From the NCBI GenBank assembly GCA_946480925.1, contig CAMLLU010000039.1, forward strand, positions 1 to 51,070: a stretch of 51,070 nt of DNA, given 5' to 3'. Under the pieces are notes generated by a model. That model saw nothing but the letters and a program-made list of their open reading frames with translations. It did no database searches and was not told where the DNA came from. Positions 32,558-40,203 of the stretch are shown here, in pieces. How positions within the stretch are numbered: position 1 is the stretch's first letter; every line of letters starts with the position of its first letter. The DNA is from an uncultured Rivibacter sp. GTDB taxonomy: Bacteria; Pseudomonadota; Gammaproteobacteria; Burkholderiales; Burkholderiaceae. A program made the translations under genes and the position numbers.

Positions 32558-34708
32558 ATGGGCATTTCGAAAGTTCAGTCGGAACGTATTTCACCCACCC
32601 GCGTGCCCGAGGGCGACGGGAGTCGCGTACAACGCAGCGAGTCCTCGAGGACCAGCATGGAGGCTCCATCGGGCTTCCCGACGAAGCCGGCGTCTTCGGC
32701 CTCGCAGGTCGACGAGTCGGCCAACCAGCGTGCGCGCGTGCAGGTTCCCCTGAGTCCTCCGCGTGACGATGAAACGGCTTCGATGCTGGGCAGCAAGGCC
32801 GGACGCGTCGACAGTGCGAGCTTCGTCGATTCACCGGGCAGCAGTGGATATCTGGCAGCGGTTCATGCCGCCCAGACGTCCGAATCCATCAGGAGCTGGC
32901 ACGACGGCGCTGTGTTCAAACCGTCGTTGTCCCAGCCTGGAGCGAGCGGGACTGCCGAACCACCCAAGCTGAAACCGACTGTTCCTGCGCGGGCGCCGAC
33001 TTTCAAGGATTTGCCGGACCCGCAACTCGTCCAAGCGCAGCAGACGCAGCAGACGCAGCAGACGCAGCAAACGCAGCAAACGCAGCAAACGCAATCGACG
33101 GAGGTTCCACAGGCGAACGCCATCCAGGGTCGTCAGCGTCCGGAGCGCAGCTGGCGTTCCGTGGGCCAGGCGATCCTGCGAGAGGTTTCACTCACCGCCA
33201 GGTCGGTGTTGCCGCAGGTGGACTTGGCCGCGGTGAAGCAAACGGCCGGCGCGATTGCGGGCCACGCCATCCACCAGACGGTGGCCGTGGGCCTTCCCAC
33301 CTTCGCACGCGAAATGTTGGCTGCCGGGGTGATGCATGCGTTGAAGTCGGCACCCCCTCCGGTGGCCATGGGGCTGCAGGCCGGGGTGGGTGTCGTGAAC
33401 CTGGGGCTGCAGGTGATGCGCGAAATGCGCGAACGCCGCAACCCGGACGAGGCCGCGCGCGCCTTCCATTCCCTGAGCCCGGAGCAGTGGGCCGCCAAGA
33501 CGCCCGACGAGCAGGCCAAGATGCGTGAGCACACCGCCAAGGTGTCGCGCGCCATCACGGTGGGCCAGGTGGCCTCTTCCATGACCAACCTGGCATTGAT
33601 GGCCTCCGCCTTCCAGGAAGGCAACCGCGCCGATGCACTGCGGCCGTTGGCAACCGAGCTGAAGGTCGGCCTCTACACCAACATGCGCGACGCCATCCAG
33701 GCGAGCTTCAGCATGGTGGGGTTCGACGGCGACCGGATGCACGGCCTCTCTGGGCAGGCCTTTGCTGCCGCCGCGGCCACCTATGCCGGCGTGAACGCAG
33801 GCGCTTCGATGCTGTCCGACGGGATGATGGCCGCGCTGGTGCCCGGGCGCGGCCAGGCGATCAACACGTTGCTGGACATCGCGCCAGCGCCGGGTGTTGC
33901 TCCCATGAGCGGTGCCCAGGCCCTGGGCACCATTGCGCAGGCCGCGGCCGTGAACGCCTTCGGCAACGTCGTCGGCGAAACGGCGGACTGGTTCCAGCGC
34001 ACGCACCAGCACTTGAGCCAGAACGAAGTGCCGCCGCCACAGGAATGGAGGCCGCAGATCACCGGTGACGACCTGGGCCGTGTGCTCGACCAGGCGCAGG
34101 CGCGTACCGCCTTGATCAACGGCATCAACTCGTCGCTGACCGCGGCCGGCCGCCTGATGGCCGACAGCAGCCTGCCGCCAGCCATGCAGAGCTTCATCGG
34201 CAACGCGGGGATCGCGGCGTTGACGGCGCTCACCGATTCGTCCATCACGGGCATCTGGCAGGCCGAGCAGGCAGTGCGCAAGCCCATCCAGGAGGTGCCG
34301 GCCCACGTGGACGACGTGGAGTTGGGGCATGTGGGGCGCCAGAGCACTTCGGCCTCGGAATCCGGCCGCTCCGGGACATCGACCTCGCTGGTTGCCGACA
34401 TCCCGTCGCGCCAACCCTCCAGGGCTCCGAGCACCACGGTGTCCGAGATCGGGGCACAGCACGAGACCGGGCCGCGGCACGTGCGTCGGGATTCCATTTC
34501 TGCGCACTACGAGAGCGTTCCGTTCAGCGGGGATCTGGACCTGGCGCGGGGCTCGAGGTCGGTGCCCGCAACGGAAATCGGCATCGAGGCTTGGCATCCG
34601 GCGCTTCAACCCTCCGGCGCCACCGGTGGCGGGCAGCAGGTCGGCTCGTCGCAGGCGATCGACACAACCTCCCAAAAGGCGGGATCGAAGGCATCAGGGT
34701 CGAACTGA
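32558..34708 (+). CDS. Candidate type III effector C (paralogue of D)
   Basis: A 716-residue protein I do not recognise by name. The N-terminus MGISKVQSERISPTRVPEGD is Ser/Arg-rich and resembles that of protein D. A long disordered region contains a (Gln-Gln-Thr)n tract at residues about 161-179. Residues 235-570 form a helical domain shared with D: GHAIHQTVAVGLPTFAREML, SAPPPVAMGLQAGVGVVNLG, RRNPDEAARAFHSLSPEQWA, TPDEQAKMREHTAKVSRAIT, ASSMTNLALMASAFQEGNRA and later NAFGNVVGETADWFQRTHQ and LGRVLDQAQARTALINGI. Gly/Ala-rich amphipathic helices could insert into membranes. The last 110 residues are low complexity. It starts 18 bp after the chaperone-like gene, behind GGAG. Confidence 0.6.
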   Translation: MGISKVQSERISPTRVPEGDGSRVQRSESSRTSMEAPSGFPTKPASSASQVDESANQRARVQVPLSPPRDDETASMLGSKAGRVDSASFVDSPGSSGYLAAVHAAQTSESIRSWHDGAVFKPSLSQPGASGTAEPPKLKPTVPARAPTFKDLPDPQLVQAQQTQQTQQTQQTQQTQQTQSTEVPQANAIQGRQRPERSWRSVGQAILREVSLTARSVLPQVDLAAVKQTAGAIAGHAIHQTVAVGLPTFAREMLAAGVMHALKSAPPPVAMGLQAGVGVVNLGLQVMREMRERRNPDEAARAFHSLSPEQWAAKTPDEQAKMREHTAKVSRAITVGQVASSMTNLALMASAFQEGNRADALRPLATELKVGLYTNMRDAIQASFSMVGFDGDRMHGLSGQAFAAAAATYAGVNAGASMLSDGMMAALVPGRGQAINTLLDIAPAPGVAPMSGAQALGTIAQAAAVNAFGNVVGETADWFQRTHQHLSQNEVPPPQEWRPQITGDDLGRVLDQAQARTALINGINSSLTAAGRLMADSSLPPAMQSFIGNAGIAALTALTDSSITGIWQAEQAVRKPIQEVPAHVDDVELGHVGRQSTSASESGRSGTSTSLVADIPSRQPSRAPSTTVSEIGAQHETGPRHVRRDSISAHYESVPFSGDLDLARGSRSVPATEIGIEAWHPALQPSGATGGGQQVGSSQAIDTTSQKAGSKASGSN
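33037..33095 (+). repeat. In-frame 9-bp tandem repeat (Gln-Gln-Thr tract)
   Basis: About six copies of CAGACGCAG, the last three as CAAACGCAG, inside effector C. The unit is a multiple of three, so copy-number change would alter protein length but not frame. Confidence 0.9.
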
Positions 34709-34862
34709 CGTGGCTTCACGGGCGGGCGGCGAAGCAGGAAGAGGTCTTTCGGCCCTTGGCCTGCCGCCCACCGCTTTGCATGCCATCGGGCGGTGCGAAT
34801 GGCGTGTCCGTGACGTGCCGCACCGCCGGTGAGGCGGGTCTCACGTGTTCCCAGGAGCTTCC

Positions 34863-36554
34863 ATGTCGATCAACTCCATCTCCTCTTCCGGTCGCATCGA
34901 GGTGCCCCGTGTGCCTGAGGCCGCCGGCGGAAAAGGCAGTGCCCCCGCGGACCCGCGGCCCTCGCTCGAGGGCCACCTGGCGCTGCCTTCGCGCACGCCG
35001 TCCCTGTCGCTCGCCAGCGGCGCGGACAGCTCACGCCGGCACGCGCCGTTGCCGGAGATCGTCACGGTTGCAGACCCGATGCCGACCCCCAGCCCGGAAC
35101 ACGCGTCGCGCTCGTTGCTGCCTGCCGATGGCGACCGCTCGGACCGACATGCCGGCCTGGCTGACCTGGAGGCCGCCCGCGGCTTCAGCGAGCGCTTCAC
35201 CGCGTCGGTGCGGCAGCAAGCCGCTGCCCCCGAGGCGCGCTCCACGCCGCCCGGGCGCAGCTGGCGCGCTGCGGCCACCGAGCTGGGTGACCGTGTCGGG
35301 CAGCTGGGCAGCCGGGCGCTGAACCAGGCGGCGCTCACGCTCAACTCCGTGCTGCGGCCCACGCCAAGCCTGCGCCTGCTCGGGGCGATGGCCGGCCACG
35401 CCATCCACCAGACGGTGGCCGTGGGCGTGCCCACCTTCGCCCGCGAGATGGTGGCCGCCGCCGTGATGCATGGGCTGAAATCGGCCCCGCCGCCGGTGGC
35501 CATGGGTGTGCAGGCCGCCGTAGGTGCGGGCAACTTCGCGCTGCAGGTGATCCGCGAGGTGCGCGAAGGCCGCAACCCCGACGAGGCTGCTCGTGCCTAC
35601 CACTCGCTGACGAGCGAGCAGTGGGCCGCCAAGACGCCCGACGAGCAGGCCGCGATGCGCCGGCACACGGCCAAGGTGTCGCGAACCCTCACGGTGATGC
35701 AGGTGGCCTCCTCGATGACCAACTTCGCGCTCATGGCCACGGCCTTCCAGGAAGGTGACCGCGCGGCCGCTCTGCAGCCGCTGGCCAACGAGGTGAAGGT
35801 GGGCCTGTACGCCGCGATGCGAGATGGCCTGCAGGCCACGTTCGGCATGGTCAAGTTCCAGGGCCCGCCCGTCACCGGCCCGGACGGCACGGTGACCCAC
35901 GGGCCGCTCGCCCCAGGCCTTTCCGGTTCGGCGCATGCCTTCTCGGCGGTGACCTATGCCGCGGCGAATTCGGCCAGCGCCTTCCTGAGCGACGCGATGA
36001 TGGGGGCCCTGGTGCCCGCACGAAGCCAGGCCCTCGGCACGTTGCTCGGTGTTGCGCCACCGCCCACGGCCATGCCCATGACTCCCGGCGAAGCCTGGGG
36101 CACCTTGGCGCAAGGTGCAGCCGTGAGCGCCTTCGCCAACACGCTGGCCGAATCGGTGGACTGGTTCCAGCGCATGCAGCACTTCGTGAACCAGACACCC
36201 GGCGCCCAGCAGTCCTGGGGGCCGCAACTCACCGGCACCGACTACGGCCGCGTGCTCGACCACGCACAGACCCGCACCGCGGCGTTCAACGGCGTCTTCT
36301 CAGTGTTGACGGCTGCTGGCCGCGGCATGGCCGGCAGTGACCTGTCACCGGCCGTGCAGCAGCTCCTCGGCAACGCGGGGCTGGGCTTGATGATCGCCAT
36401 GCTCGATTCACCCGTCTCGGGTATCTGGCAGGCCCAGGCCGCCGTGCGTGCCGAGCCGGGGCCCACCCCAGCTGCGACAGCGGACCTGGAGCTGGGGCTG
36501 CCGCCTGCTGCGGCCCAGCAGGCGCGGCCTTCCAGCGTCGACGACCTCGACTGA
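34863..36554 (+). CDS. Candidate type III effector D (paralogue of C)
   Basis: The start MSINSISSSGRIEVPRVPE at 34863 follows AGGAG by 6 bp; an earlier in-frame ATG at 34845 lies before that site. The 563-residue protein shares residues about 178-520 with C, including GHAIHQTVAVGVPTFAREMV, SAPPPVAMGVQAAVGAGNFA, GRNPDEAARAYHSLTSEQWA, ASSMTNFALMATAFQEGDRA, ANTLAESVDWFQRMQHFV and YGRVLDHAQTRTAAFNGVFS. It lacks the Gln-Gln-Thr tract and the long C-terminal tail of C. The N-terminal 130 residues are Ser/Pro/Arg-rich, as expected for a secretion signal and chaperone-binding region. It is 154 bp behind C, has no PIP box of its own that I could find and is probably read through from the promoter at 31468. 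A hairpin follows its stop. Confidence 0.6.
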   Translation: MSINSISSSGRIEVPRVPEAAGGKGSAPADPRPSLEGHLALPSRTPSLSLASGADSSRRHAPLPEIVTVADPMPTPSPEHASRSLLPADGDRSDRHAGLADLEAARGFSERFTASVRQQAAAPEARSTPPGRSWRAAATELGDRVGQLGSRALNQAALTLNSVLRPTPSLRLLGAMAGHAIHQTVAVGVPTFAREMVAAAVMHGLKSAPPPVAMGVQAAVGAGNFALQVIREVREGRNPDEAARAYHSLTSEQWAAKTPDEQAAMRRHTAKVSRTLTVMQVASSMTNFALMATAFQEGDRAAALQPLANEVKVGLYAAMRDGLQATFGMVKFQGPPVTGPDGTVTHGPLAPGLSGSAHAFSAVTYAAANSASAFLSDAMMGALVPARSQALGTLLGVAPPPTAMPMTPGEAWGTLAQGAAVSAFANTLAESVDWFQRMQHFVNQTPGAQQSWGPQLTGTDYGRVLDHAQTRTAAFNGVFSVLTAAGRGMAGSDLSPAVQQLLGNAGLGLMIAMLDSPVSGIWQAQAAVRAEPGPTPAATADLELGLPPAAAQQARPSSVDDLD

Positions 36555-36560
36555 GGGGCT

Positions 36561-36580
36561 TCACCGTGCGGACACGGTGA
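36561..36580 (+). terminator. Hairpin closing the effector operon
   Basis: TCACCGT, loop GCGGAC, ACGGTGA: perfect 7-bp stem 6 bp after the stop of effector D. No U-tract. Together with the PIP box at 31468 it bounds a chaperone-C-D transcript of about 5 kb. Confidence 0.45.
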
Positions 36581-36728
36581 GGCATTGCCCGGCGAGGCGC
36601 GCAGCGAACAGGCGAGTAAGCGTTTGTCAGTGCCACGCCTTTGACAGGTTTCCGTCATGGATCCGTAGTGACTGCGGGCGGAACGCCTGGACACACTGCC
36701 ACCCAAGAGGAACCCGAGGGGCAGAGGC

Positions 36729-38906
36729 ATGCATCGAGACGAAGCGCAAGAGGATCAGGCACCGGCTGGCACCAGCGTCAAGCGGCGCGGACTGGTGGCT
36801 GCACTGGGCAGCGCAGGGCTGCTGGCGGCAACCGGCTGCATCAGCACCGACGATGACGAGATCGCGGCCAAGCCGGACTCGGCCGCCGCGGCGAACGGCA
36901 GCAGCGGCTCCAGCGCTTCGCCGGTGGCGCAGCAGCCTGTGGTCCGCAAGGCCTTCAACCACCCGGCCCTGCACACCGAGGCCGACTTCGAGCGCATGCG
37001 CGAGAAGGTGGCCGCACGGGCCGAGCCGTGGGCCAGCGGTTGGAATGCGCTGGTCTCCAGCAGCCGCTCGCAGCTCGACCGTTCACCGCGGCCGCTGGAA
37101 TGGGTGGTGCGCGGCGGCTCCGGCCAGAACTTCGCGCAGCTGTACATCGACGTGGCGCGCGCCTACCAGCTCGCATTGCGCTGGAAGGTTTCCGGCGACG
37201 AGCGCTACGCCAGGCACGCCGTGTGGTACCTCGACGCCTGGTCGTCCACGCTCAAGGGCATTACCGGCAACGCCGACCGCTACCTCGCTGCGGGCATCTA
37301 CGGCTACCAGTTCGCCAACGCCGCCGAGATCATGCGCACCTATACCGGCTGGCCGGCGGAGAACCTCGCACGCTTCCAGAAAATGATGCTCGAGGTCTTC
37401 TACCCCTTGAGCAGGCGCTTCCTGCGCGAGCACAACGACGCCGAGATCACCAACTACTGGGCCAACTGGGATCTGTGCAACGTCGCCTGCGTGATGGCGG
37501 TGGGCATCCTGTGCGACCGCGAAGACCTCTACAAGGAAGCGCTCGACTACTACCTCCACGGGGCAGGCAACGGCGCTGCGCACCAGGCCGTCTACCACGT
37601 GCACCCGGGCAAGCTCGGCCAGTGGCAGGAAAGCGGGCGCGACCAGGGGCACTGCACGCTGGGCATCGGGCTGGCCGGGGCCATCTGCGAAATGGCGTGG
37701 AACCAGGGCGACGACCTCTACGGTTTCGACGACAACCGCTTTCTCGCTGGCGCCGAATACGTGGCGAAGTCGAACTGGCGCAATGCCGACGGTTCCTTCC
37801 CCGAGGTGCCTTATCTTGCGAGCAACAACAAGCAGGGCTGGCGCACTGGGTTGTCGGGCGCCGCACGGCCGCACGGCCGCGCCGTGTGGGAGTCGGTGCT
37901 GCACCACTACGAGGGGCGGCTGGGCGTCGCAGCGCCGTACGTGCGCCGGCAGGCCGAAGCCCTGCGCCCCGAATGGGACGGCGGCAACGGCGACCAGCTC
38001 GGCTTCGGTACGCTCACCTTCGCGCGCGTTCCCATCACCACCGGCAAGCCCACCGGGCTGCGCGTGCAGCGCCGCAGCGACCAGGCCGTGCTTTCATGGT
38101 GGGGCGTGCCGGGTGCCGAGTCCTATGAAGTGCGGCGCGCCACCGGCGCGGCGGGCCCGTACACCACCATTGCCAGCGGCATTGCCGACGTGCTGACCTG
38201 CACCGACACGCTGCCCGCGGGCAACGGCTCGGTGTACTACACGGTGGTGGCGCACACCGGGGGTGGCCTGAGCCAGCCTTCGGAGCCCGCGGTCGTGACC
38301 TTTGAGCCGCGCCAGTTGTTCCGCCTGGTGGAGGGCGCCGTGGCGGCGTCGAGGAGCTCTGCCCCGGCGCAATGGGCGGCTGGCCGCAAGGGCGGTGGCA
38401 AGGCCATCGTGCTCGAGGGCGAGGCCAAGCCGCTGGCGCTGCCGGAGGGCTTGGCGCTTTCGCTCACTGACTTCACGTTCGCGGCCTGGGTCTACATGGA
38501 AGAGGCACGCGTCAACGCATGGCTCGTGGGCGTCGAGTCCGGCACGCGCCGCTGGATGTACCTCATGCCGCACAGCAGGCTCGGCAAGCCCAGCTTCGCC
38601 CTCACCACCGTGCACGGCTACAACGTAACGCGCCTCGAAGGCACCATCGCCATGCCCCAGAAGGCCTGGGCACACCTGGCCGTGACCGTGCGTGCCGGCG
38701 TTGGCACGATGTATCTCGACGGCCGCGTGATCGGCACCCAGCCCGACATGACGCTCGTGCCGGCCGACCTGGGGGCCGGCATGTCCGCCTGGATCGGGCG
38801 CTCCCCCTATGGCGGCGACCCCAACTTCAAGGGCCAGGTGGAAGACGTGCGCGTGTACGACGGCGCCCTCGATGCAGCAGCCATCGCCGCGCTCGCCGTC
38901 GCGTAG
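36729..38906 (+). CDS. Alginate-lyase-family lipoprotein with FN3 and LamG domains (paralogue 1)
   Basis: The 725-residue protein has a Tat-type signal (KRRGLVAALGSAGLL, twin Arg at about 18-19) ending in a lipobox (AATGC). The catalytic domain (about 75-430) is the helical toroid of the alginate lyase family: FNHPALHTEADFERMREKV, ARAYQLALRWKVSGDERYA, ITNYWANWDLCNV, GQWQESGRDQGHCTLGIGL and DDNRFLAGAEYVAKSN. A fibronectin III-like domain (TGLRVQRRSDQAVLSWWG onward) and a LamG/concanavalin-like C-terminal domain (FTFAAWVYMEEARVNAWLVG to VEDVRVYDGALDAA) follow and probably bind carbohydrate. The substrate may be alginate or another uronate polymer. A close paralogue lies in the opposite direction at 43499-45721. 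Confidence 0.85.
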   Translation: MHRDEAQEDQAPAGTSVKRRGLVAALGSAGLLAATGCISTDDDEIAAKPDSAAAANGSSGSSASPVAQQPVVRKAFNHPALHTEADFERMREKVAARAEPWASGWNALVSSSRSQLDRSPRPLEWVVRGGSGQNFAQLYIDVARAYQLALRWKVSGDERYARHAVWYLDAWSSTLKGITGNADRYLAAGIYGYQFANAAEIMRTYTGWPAENLARFQKMMLEVFYPLSRRFLREHNDAEITNYWANWDLCNVACVMAVGILCDREDLYKEALDYYLHGAGNGAAHQAVYHVHPGKLGQWQESGRDQGHCTLGIGLAGAICEMAWNQGDDLYGFDDNRFLAGAEYVAKSNWRNADGSFPEVPYLASNNKQGWRTGLSGAARPHGRAVWESVLHHYEGRLGVAAPYVRRQAEALRPEWDGGNGDQLGFGTLTFARVPITTGKPTGLRVQRRSDQAVLSWWGVPGAESYEVRRATGAAGPYTTIASGIADVLTCTDTLPAGNGSVYYTVVAHTGGGLSQPSEPAVVTFEPRQLFRLVEGAVAASRSSAPAQWAAGRKGGGKAIVLEGEAKPLALPEGLALSLTDFTFAAWVYMEEARVNAWLVGVESGTRRWMYLMPHSRLGKPSFALTTVHGYNVTRLEGTIAMPQKAWAHLAVTVRAGVGTMYLDGRVIGTQPDMTLVPADLGAGMSAWIGRSPYGGDPNFKGQVEDVRVYDGALDAAAIAALAVA

Positions 38907-38917
38907 CGCAGCAGCAG

Positions 38918-38942
38918 CGCGCCCCGGCTCCCCGGCGGCGCG
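38918..38942. terminator. Hairpin between convergent lyase and TetR genes
   Basis: CGCGC-C-CCGG, loop CTCC, CCGG-CG-GCGCG: nine base pairs with a small internal loop, 12 bp after the lyase stop and 7 bp beyond the TetR stop. No U-tract. Confidence 0.4.
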
Positions 38943-38948
38943 TGAGCG

Positions 38949-39539
38949 CTACCCCGCGGCCGCCTGATCGTGCTGCAGTTCGGCGCGCAAGTCGCTGAAC
39001 GCCTTCCCGATGCGCCTGGTCAGCGGCTCCTTTCCTCCTTCGTCGACCCATTCATCGAGCGCGACCCGGAACGCACCGAGGCCGGCCATCGCCACCATTC
39101 GAAGGCGCCCGCGACGGCCGTGTTGCGGCCAGAGCTGGCACAGCGCTTCGAACGCGGCGTTCTCCAGGTGCATGTACTTGGCCTGGTTGGCCGCGCGCAG
39201 CTGGTCGCTCGGCCGCAGGATCTGCGCGATGGCGATCCCCGTTTCCGCGTCGAAGTGCGAGGCCATCGTCAGGAGGGCGCTGCACAGCGTCTCCAGGGGT
39301 GGCTGGTCCGCCGACGCCTGCAGCACGGCGTCGCGCACCGCGTCACCCAGCCCGGCCTGCCAGGCCAGCAGGATCTCGTCCTCCGACTTGAAGTAGTGAA
39401 AGAAGGTCCGCCTGGAGATGCCCGCTGCGGCGGCGATGTCGTCCAGCGTGGTCGCTTCGTAGCCCTTGGCGACAAAGAGCTCGAGCCCGGTCTGCGCGAT
39501 GCGTTGCAGCGTGTCGCGGCGCTTCCTCTCGCGCAGTCC
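38949..39539 (-). CDS. TetR/AcrR-family regulator, 5' end lost or displaced
   Basis: From GLRERKRRDTLQRIAQTGLE at 39539 the frame encodes a complete TetR helix-turn-helix (TTLDDIAAAAGISRRTFFHYFKSEDEILLAWQ) and a 140-residue ligand domain ending RRIGKAFSDLRAEL. TetR proteins of this group normally start five to fifteen residues before GLRERK. Here there is no ATG, GTG or TTG in frame in that interval; instead the sequence runs straight into the antisense strand of a quinone-oxidoreductase fragment. In-frame ATGs exist only far upstream (39893, 39941) inside that fragment. Either the regulator is made with a 120-residue nonsense extension, or it uses CTG at 39536, or it is dead. The coordinate given is where homology begins. 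Confidence 0.6.
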   Translation of the reverse strand, partial: GLRERKRRDTLQRIAQTGLELFVAKGYEATTLDDIAAAAGISRRTFFHYFKSEDEILLAWQAGLGDAVRDAVLQASADQPPLETLCSALLTMASHFDAETGIAIAQILRPSDQLRAANQAKYMHLENAAFEALCQLWPQHGRRGRLRMVAMAGLGAFRVALDEWVDEGGKEPLTRRIGKAFSDLRAELQHDQAAAG

Positions 39540-39540
39540 C

Positions 39541-40039
39541 TCCTGGGCGAAGGCGTCGGCGAGTTCCGGGTCGGCGACGAAGTGCTGGGCACGATGGACG
39601 TCAGGCACCCCGGCGCCTTCGCCAAGGTGCTGGTGACGCAGGCACGCAACCTGGCGCAGAAGCCGGCGCGGCTCTCGTTCGAAGAGGCGGCCTGCCTGCC
39701 GGTGCCCTGCACCACCGTGTGGGCAGCGCTGCTGCACAAGGGGCGTGTGTCGAGTCGCATGCGCGTGTTGATCAACGGGTGCACCGGTGCGGTGGGGGCG
39801 ATGGCGGTGCAGCTGGCCATTGCGCGGGGCGCGGAGATGGCGGGCACCTGCAGCCGGGCGTCCGTGGAGCGCGCACGCGAGGCAGGTCTGCATGCGGTTT
39901 CGACCATGCCGATCCGGACTCCTGGCGCGCTGCAGCGCCATTCGACGCCTCGGTGGAAGAGGTGGTCGCGGGCGACCTGCGCGCGGCCGAGGACTTCGGA
40001 GCGAACGTCGCCGAGGTGGTCCGGACCGTGAAAGGTTGA
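39541..40039 (+). pseudogene. Fragment of a zinc-type quinone oxidoreductase (MDR) gene
   Basis: The plus strand encodes GEFRVGDEVLGTMDVRHPGAFAKVLVTQARNLAQKPARLSFEEAACLPVPCTTVWAALL (39561-39740), then MRVLINGCTGAVGAMAVQLAIARGAEM, which is the middle of an MDR quinone oxidoreductase with its AGAV-type nucleotide-binding motif. The frame shifts near 39898 and continues as FDHADPDSWRAAAPFDAS. The remaining 30 residues to the stop at 40037-40039 do not fit a normal C-terminus. The N-terminal third is missing. It is a frameshifted, truncated remnant. Confidence 0.75.
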
Positions 40040-40203
40040 TCGGGCTGCGATCCAGCGGCGTCCGCGCAGGCGCCGTGCTGACCCGCGAGGGGCGGTTTGC
40101 CGCCGTGGGCGCAGCGTGATTTCCTGCCCAGGCTGCGCACCGGGGCGTTGAACACCGCGGGAATCACCCGCTGTTCTGCTCATTCCCCCGGTGCCGGGCT
40201 CCT

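Noticed and set aside
33037..33095. CRISPR-like direct repeats
   Set aside because: The units are 9 bp, contiguous and in frame inside a coding region; there are no spacers.
34709..34862. Separate PIP box for effector D
   Set aside because: TTCGG occurs at 34748, but no second half-site lies 20 bp to either side.
39719..40039. Independent small gene ending at 40039
   Set aside because: Its second half matches the continuation of the oxidoreductase remnant after a frameshift; its first half is a shadow of the same fragment.
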